A program made the position numbers and the translations under genes. Positions 59,769 through 64,000 of a DNA stretch of 64,000 bases are shown here, piece after piece (position 1 is the stretch's first letter; the number at the start of each line of letters is the position of its first letter). The stretch covers positions 106,866,399 to 106,930,398 of the forward strand of contig NC_134082.1 of the NCBI RefSeq assembly GCF_000715075.1, read 5' to 3'. Below the pieces are notes generated by a model. It was not told where the DNA came from. It was given only the letters and a program-made list of their open reading frames with translations, and ran no database searches. This stretch comes from Nicotiana tabacum (lineage: Eukaryota > Streptophyta > Magnoliopsida > Solanales > Solanaceae).

Positions 59769-62700
59769 TGTCACACCTCCTTTTTCATACCCGCGAGGGC
59801 ACAAGGGAGTTTTTTCCAATTAAAGGACAATCGAAACGGGATTGGTTTATTTATTTCAGAGTCGCCACTTGGGAGTTTTAGGGTGTCCCAAGTCACCAAT
59901 TTTAATCTCGAACCGAGGAAAAGAATGACTCCATATTACAGTCTGCGTACCAGAAATCCGGACAAGGAATTCTGTTAACCCGGGAGAAGGTGTTAGGCAT
60001 TCCCGAGTTCCGTGGTTCTAGCACGGTCGCTCGACTGTTATATTCGACTTATTTATCTGATTTTAAATACAATTATGAACCATGTGCAAATTTTATCTTT
60101 TACCGCTTTATTATTATTATTTTTTAGGAATGTAAACATCGCTAAAAAAACATGTCTTTGGACTGCGTCACATGAAATGCACCCACAATCCGGAACATAT
60201 TTTATTTGACGTTTTGGGATTTGGATTTGGGTCGCATGAAATGCACACCCAAGTTTAAGAAAATAGATTATTAAATACGCACCTAAAGAAACTATCGTGT
60301 TATTATTTTGGGAGGGCCGTGAAATTCGCTAAACGGCACGTCCCGAATTCTAAATACTCTGATATATACATACAATAGAGGGCCCCGCAACTTTTGTACA
60401 TTTTGTTCGTCGAGGCTCGTCTCATTCTTGTTTTTAAAGGGATATCCTATAGCAACTACGTTTCTTATCGCGCTTGTCTCTACTAATTGAAAACAATAGA
60501 TAGCCCTAGTTAATTACATGCTTGCAAGTTATCTATAACAGAATTCCGAGTGCTTGTGCAAAATCAGAAGCACGGCCACGTACACAGTCAGCCGAGCAAA
60601 AATTAAGGGCCCAAATCCAGCCCATGCGTGATGGACCAGACCTGGGCCATTGTTTGTTCGATGCGGGCCTGCTTGGTCTGTTTCGACCTGGGTTCGACCT
60701 TCGTGAGGTTGAGATTGCAAGCTCTGTGTTCTTTATCTTAAAACATGGTTTACCAGTTATATGAAACAGTTTATCAGAAGGGAGAGAACTTAACTAGTAG
60801 TGTACGATTTTAATGCTTGGCATACATTACAGAATTATACTACACCAGTAAACTAAATCTAAGATACAACCTAATGCATTGGGCATACTTTTATCACCAA
60901 CCTATATACACAGTCTAACATTCAACTACCATACATTGACATTTATTAGGCATGAGGACTATCTCCAGTATCCAAAACAAGAATGTAAACTATTATACAT
61001 TATATGAGGCCTAACATAATAGTCTATGCATATATAAGCATCTGCAGATCTTCTCTTTTACATTCATGCTCAAACCTTTCAAGTTACAGTGGTAGTATAT
61101 TTGTGTACCTGGTATAGAGGAGCAAAAGAAGAAGAAAGATGATCAGCTGAGTGGTACACAGCAAGCACAGCAGCAGGTAAACAACACAACACAGCAATAA
61201 CCAAAACAGCCACAATGGAGAAGCTCAACAAGTGATCGAGCAATGGACAGACAATCCCAGAAAAACAGAGTAGGAAACAACAGCCCAGAATGTTGAATGT
61301 AGCAGCAATCCAGTGATCCCAATAACCCCAAAAGCTCAACAAATAACCACTACAGTTCCGATAGTCAAAAACTCAAACCAACAGTACACAGAAAGCTCAG
61401 TGTAGTAACAATCACAGCAGAAGAACACAGACTTCTCTTAATGGAACAAATAACAATCCCAGTTAGGATAACCAACTTGGTTTCTTTGTGTAGTTTTTGG
61501 ACAGGGTTCAATTACAGTATTTCTGGAAATTTCCTTCTGTTTTTTTTTCCAGTTTTCTTCAACTCACAAGACCTCTCCTCAAGACTCAAATTTCCAGCCC
61601 CTTTCTAAGTTCTGAAACCACCTATTTATAAGCCAAACAACCAGTGCAGTCAAGCTGCCTGGATTCTCCAAATTGCAGACTGCCCATCCCTATTAAATCC
61701 CATGCCTAAGCATCTTTTTGATGCCAACCCTTTGTTCCCCACACTTGGCCTTATTCTTTAATCAAGAGTTATGGGTTCATTTAAGTATTCATTTTAACCC
61801 CCATACTCTTGTGTCTTGTTCCCCATTTGCATTAGTTTAATCCTAATTTAGTACCCTACTTGTCAGCTCATTTAAACTAAGCTTTTCTGTTCTTTTCAAA
61901 CCCCAGACTACCCCTGTTAAACCCTGATTATTACTGCCCTAAACCCATTGTAGCATCAGGGCATTTTGAACTTCTGAAAGTTCAAATTCGGAACTGCCCA
62001 TGGACTGAATCTTTCAGTCGTTTTGCAATGCAAACAAACCCATTTCAAACAGTGTCGGGCCTTCAGTTAGGGACATGGTTCAATCAGTCATGTGACATTA
62101 TTAGTTCATTTGATCAATTAGTTATAGAAAACTAATCGACGATGTTTATTGAGTCGACTATACTAAATACAACAGGTAATAATCAATCGTTCACATAAAC
62201 AATACGTACAGGGACCCAAAGGGCATCAGACAACTTTTGTTCAATTACTGGGAACCTATATGAATTATTTATGCGATGACTATCCTAATCGAACATGTAT
62301 ATCACAGAATATATTCAGAACATACACAGAAAACAAACGACCAAATAAAAAAGGTCTTTGACAGAGATGGAAGAAATTAAGAAAATTATCAGACAATAAC
62401 ACACAGTCACAACAAAGCATGCTAACAACTCAATCAAAATTAAAACCAAGAGAAGGGAAAACTTACTGAAAAAGTTCAAACCAAACTGACCCAAATCCGA
62501 CTTAGCTTCGACCATTTGAGGCCGAACAAACTTTAATCAGGGTGTTCTCACACGAGAACACCTTGATTAAGGTCTATTAGACCTCAAACCCCTGTTAAGA
62601 CCAGTCGTATTCCAAGGCTACTCGTGTTCTAGGTTTTGGATCTTCAGATCTGGTTTTTTAGGAGTTGTGGGTAGATTCGGACCAAACCAAGCTTGGTTTG

Positions 62701-63719
62701 GTCACGAGGGAGGTTAGGGGAGTGTCTGGTACGAAGATGGTGAGGTTTGGTATAGGTCCGGGTTTGACTCGAATCTTCAAATGAAGATTCGAGATGAAGG
62801 AAGGGGATTCGAAGCTAGGGGTAATAGATCTATGTTCAGGAGAGTGAGGGGGTCCTAGGGTGTTCAGGAGGTGGTCACCGGCGTTCATGCCGCCGGGTTC
62901 TGGTGAAAGGGAAACTAGGGCGGTTGCTAGGGTTTCGGGGGGTTTCAGGGCTTGGTGAAGAAGATGAGGAAAGGTGGGGTTCGGATAGGGGGCGTGGGGT
63001 GTGAGGGAAGGCTTATATACGGAGTATAGGAATGGATCTGGGCCGTTAGATCAGATGATCTCAACGGTTTGGATCTGATGGTGAGGGGTGAGACGAGGTC
63101 GTTTGGCATTAAACGGGGTCGTTTGGATTTAAGTGAGGGGTTGGGTTGGACCGGCTAAACAGGTCGGGTTACGGTTGCAGATGTGGACCGTTGGATGGGT
63201 GTGTTTGGAACGGCTCAGATCAGACGCATGATGCGGCGTCGTTTCGGGAGGTGGTCAGGGCAGGCCTAGTCTGGACTGGACTCGTGTGCTGGTTTGGGCC
63301 TATTTTTGTTTTATTTCTTGGGCCCAAACTGATTTTCATTCACTCTTTTCTTTTGTTTTCTATTTTTAAACAAAAATGAAATAATAATAATAAAAAAAAT
63401 GAAATTAAAACAAACAACAATGTAACATTTTAACACAATTATCACAAAAATATTTAAGTAAGTTAAATCACAACCTAGAACGAACGATGCATATATATAT
63501 ATTTTGAATTTTCTTTCAACGACCGAATTACGGTTTGATTACCATGACAGACATAAGTTCTATTTTGATTGATAAGATCAAATGCAACATGGACCGAACC
63601 ACAAATGACTAACAGCACATGCCACGAAAAAATTGAAAAATTGTACAGCGGAGTCATTTGTCACTATTTTTGTTTTCTTTTGGAGCGATTGTCCGTGAAG
63701 CAAAAATCACGTGCTTACA
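59769..63719 (-). repeat. Ogre 5' LTR (3951 bp)
   Basis: Matches 41930-45881 throughout. It differs by scattered substitutions and a few indels, such as about ten extra bases near 61335 (CAACAAATAA) and a shorter AAT run near 63385. It ends ACGTGCTTACA at 63719, followed unexpectedly by a polypurine-tract copy. Confidence 0.93.
63012..63019 (-). promoter_or_regulatory. TATA-like box in Ogre 5' LTR (candidate promoter)
   Basis: TATATAAG on the minus strand, about 700 bases inside the 5' LTR. It would place transcription start near 62985 and leave a very long transcribed part of the LTR (about 3.2 kb). Candidate only. Confidence 0.5.
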
Positions 63720-63782
63720 GCTGCCCCTCTTTGCACGAAGACACGAAGGGTTTTCGCGCAAAGATAAAGCAGGCGATTTTTG
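63720..63782 (-). mobile_element. Remnant of Ogre internal 3' end beyond the 5' LTR
   Basis: GCTGCCCCTCTTTGCACGA and the following bases match the internal sequence 45882-45944, which belongs just inside the 3' LTR. Its presence outside the 5' LTR suggests a second Ogre copy that shared this LTR in tandem and was then deleted, together with its far LTR and part of the host LTR. Confidence 0.75.
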
Positions 63783-64000
63783 CTCGTGATAACTACACCG
63801 GTAACCACAACAATTGGACATATAACATATTTGCACGAAGTCATAGAGGAACTCGCAATCAAGAAGTATCAAAACAATAAGGAAAACAATCACTTCAATT
63901 AAGGCAATTAAGGGTCAAGTAACAAGTAAGAATTAGAGGAAATCTAACAACATCATATGGAGCATATAGAGGTAATTTAAGCAACTAGGAAACCCAATCA
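63783..64000 (-). repeat. 5' LTR of X2, distal part (runs off the window)
   Basis: The sequence resumes X2 LTR homology at the equivalent of 35258 (GATAACTACACCGGTAACC versus GATAGCTACACCGGTAACC) and continues collinear to the window end at the equivalent of about 35480. About 1.7 kb of this LTR should remain beyond the window. Confidence 0.9.

Larger units (their letters stand above)
41930..63719 (-). mobile_element. Ogre-type Ty3/gypsy retrotransposon, 21.8 kb
   Basis: Two LTRs of 3952 and 3951 bp (41930-45881 and 59769-63719) bound the element, which is transcribed right to left. It has a primer binding site at 59747-59764, ORF1 before gag, gag, protease, reverse transcriptase, RNase H with a second RNase H domain, integrase, a 3 kb repeat-rich 3' region and a polypurine tract. 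An extra ORF ahead of gag, very large size and tandem repeats in the 3' untranslated region are diagnostic of the Ogre group (Tat lineage). It sits inside the 5' LTR of X2. The coding region has premature stops and a frameshift, so this copy cannot encode its own proteins. Confidence 0.95.

Overview
This is a transposon-dominated window of a plant nuclear genome. The repeat families (an Ogre-type Ty3/gypsy element whose LTR begins TGTCACACCTCC on the + strand, a long-LTR TGTAACGACC family primed by initiator tRNA-Met, and several typical MITEs) point to Solanaceae, most likely Nicotiana; that assignment is inference from recalled family resemblance. I found no tRNA, rRNA, CRISPR or convincing host gene. 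Nearly all coding sequence belongs to mobile elements.

Layout. (1) 230-5670: a direct tandem duplication of a 2.7 kb block carrying the 5' end of a minus-strand Ty3/gypsy element (truncated gag, primer binding site, presumed LTR) plus flank with a 504 bp Mutator-type MITE. (2) 6105-6432: a Tourist-like MITE. (3) 8185-13912: a complete but mostly non-coding CACTA element with a TAT target-site duplication, CCGTCGGTA subterminal repeats, a short split transposase-related gene and an internal ~75 bp satellite array. (4) 14945-23207: a full-length 8.26 kb Mutator-like element (MULE) with 214 bp terminal inverted repeats and a perfect 10 bp target-site duplication. It carries three genes: a six-exon plant-mobile-domain gene (+), a GRF zinc-finger/coiled-coil gene (-) and a three-exon MURA transposase gene (-). 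The first and third are broken. (5) 24325-25558: a 1.23 kb non-autonomous MULE with a 9 bp target-site duplication and a smaller element nested inside.

(6) 27754-64000: nested LTR retrotransposons. A plus-strand long-LTR element (LTR 27754-31026) runs into a related minus-strand non-coding element (3' LTR 33439-37187, internal 37188-40085, 5' LTR from 40086). That 5' LTR is split by a 21.8 kb minus-strand Ogre element (41930-63719), after which the outer LTR resumes at about 63783 and leaves the window.

The Ogre reads right to left: 5' LTR, primer binding site, ORF1 (DUF7745-like plus coiled coil), gag, protease with G-patch, reverse transcriptase, RNase H domains, integrase, a repeat-rich 3' region, polypurine tract and 3' LTR. 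Its LTRs look about 98-99% identical, yet its coding region has six premature stops and a frameshift. The stops are all TAG or TGA, the pattern expected from deamination of methylated cytosine. A conserved inverted-repeat module recurs four times in its non-coding spacers. Homopolymer-G frameshifts occur in both broken MULE genes and may be real or assembly errors.
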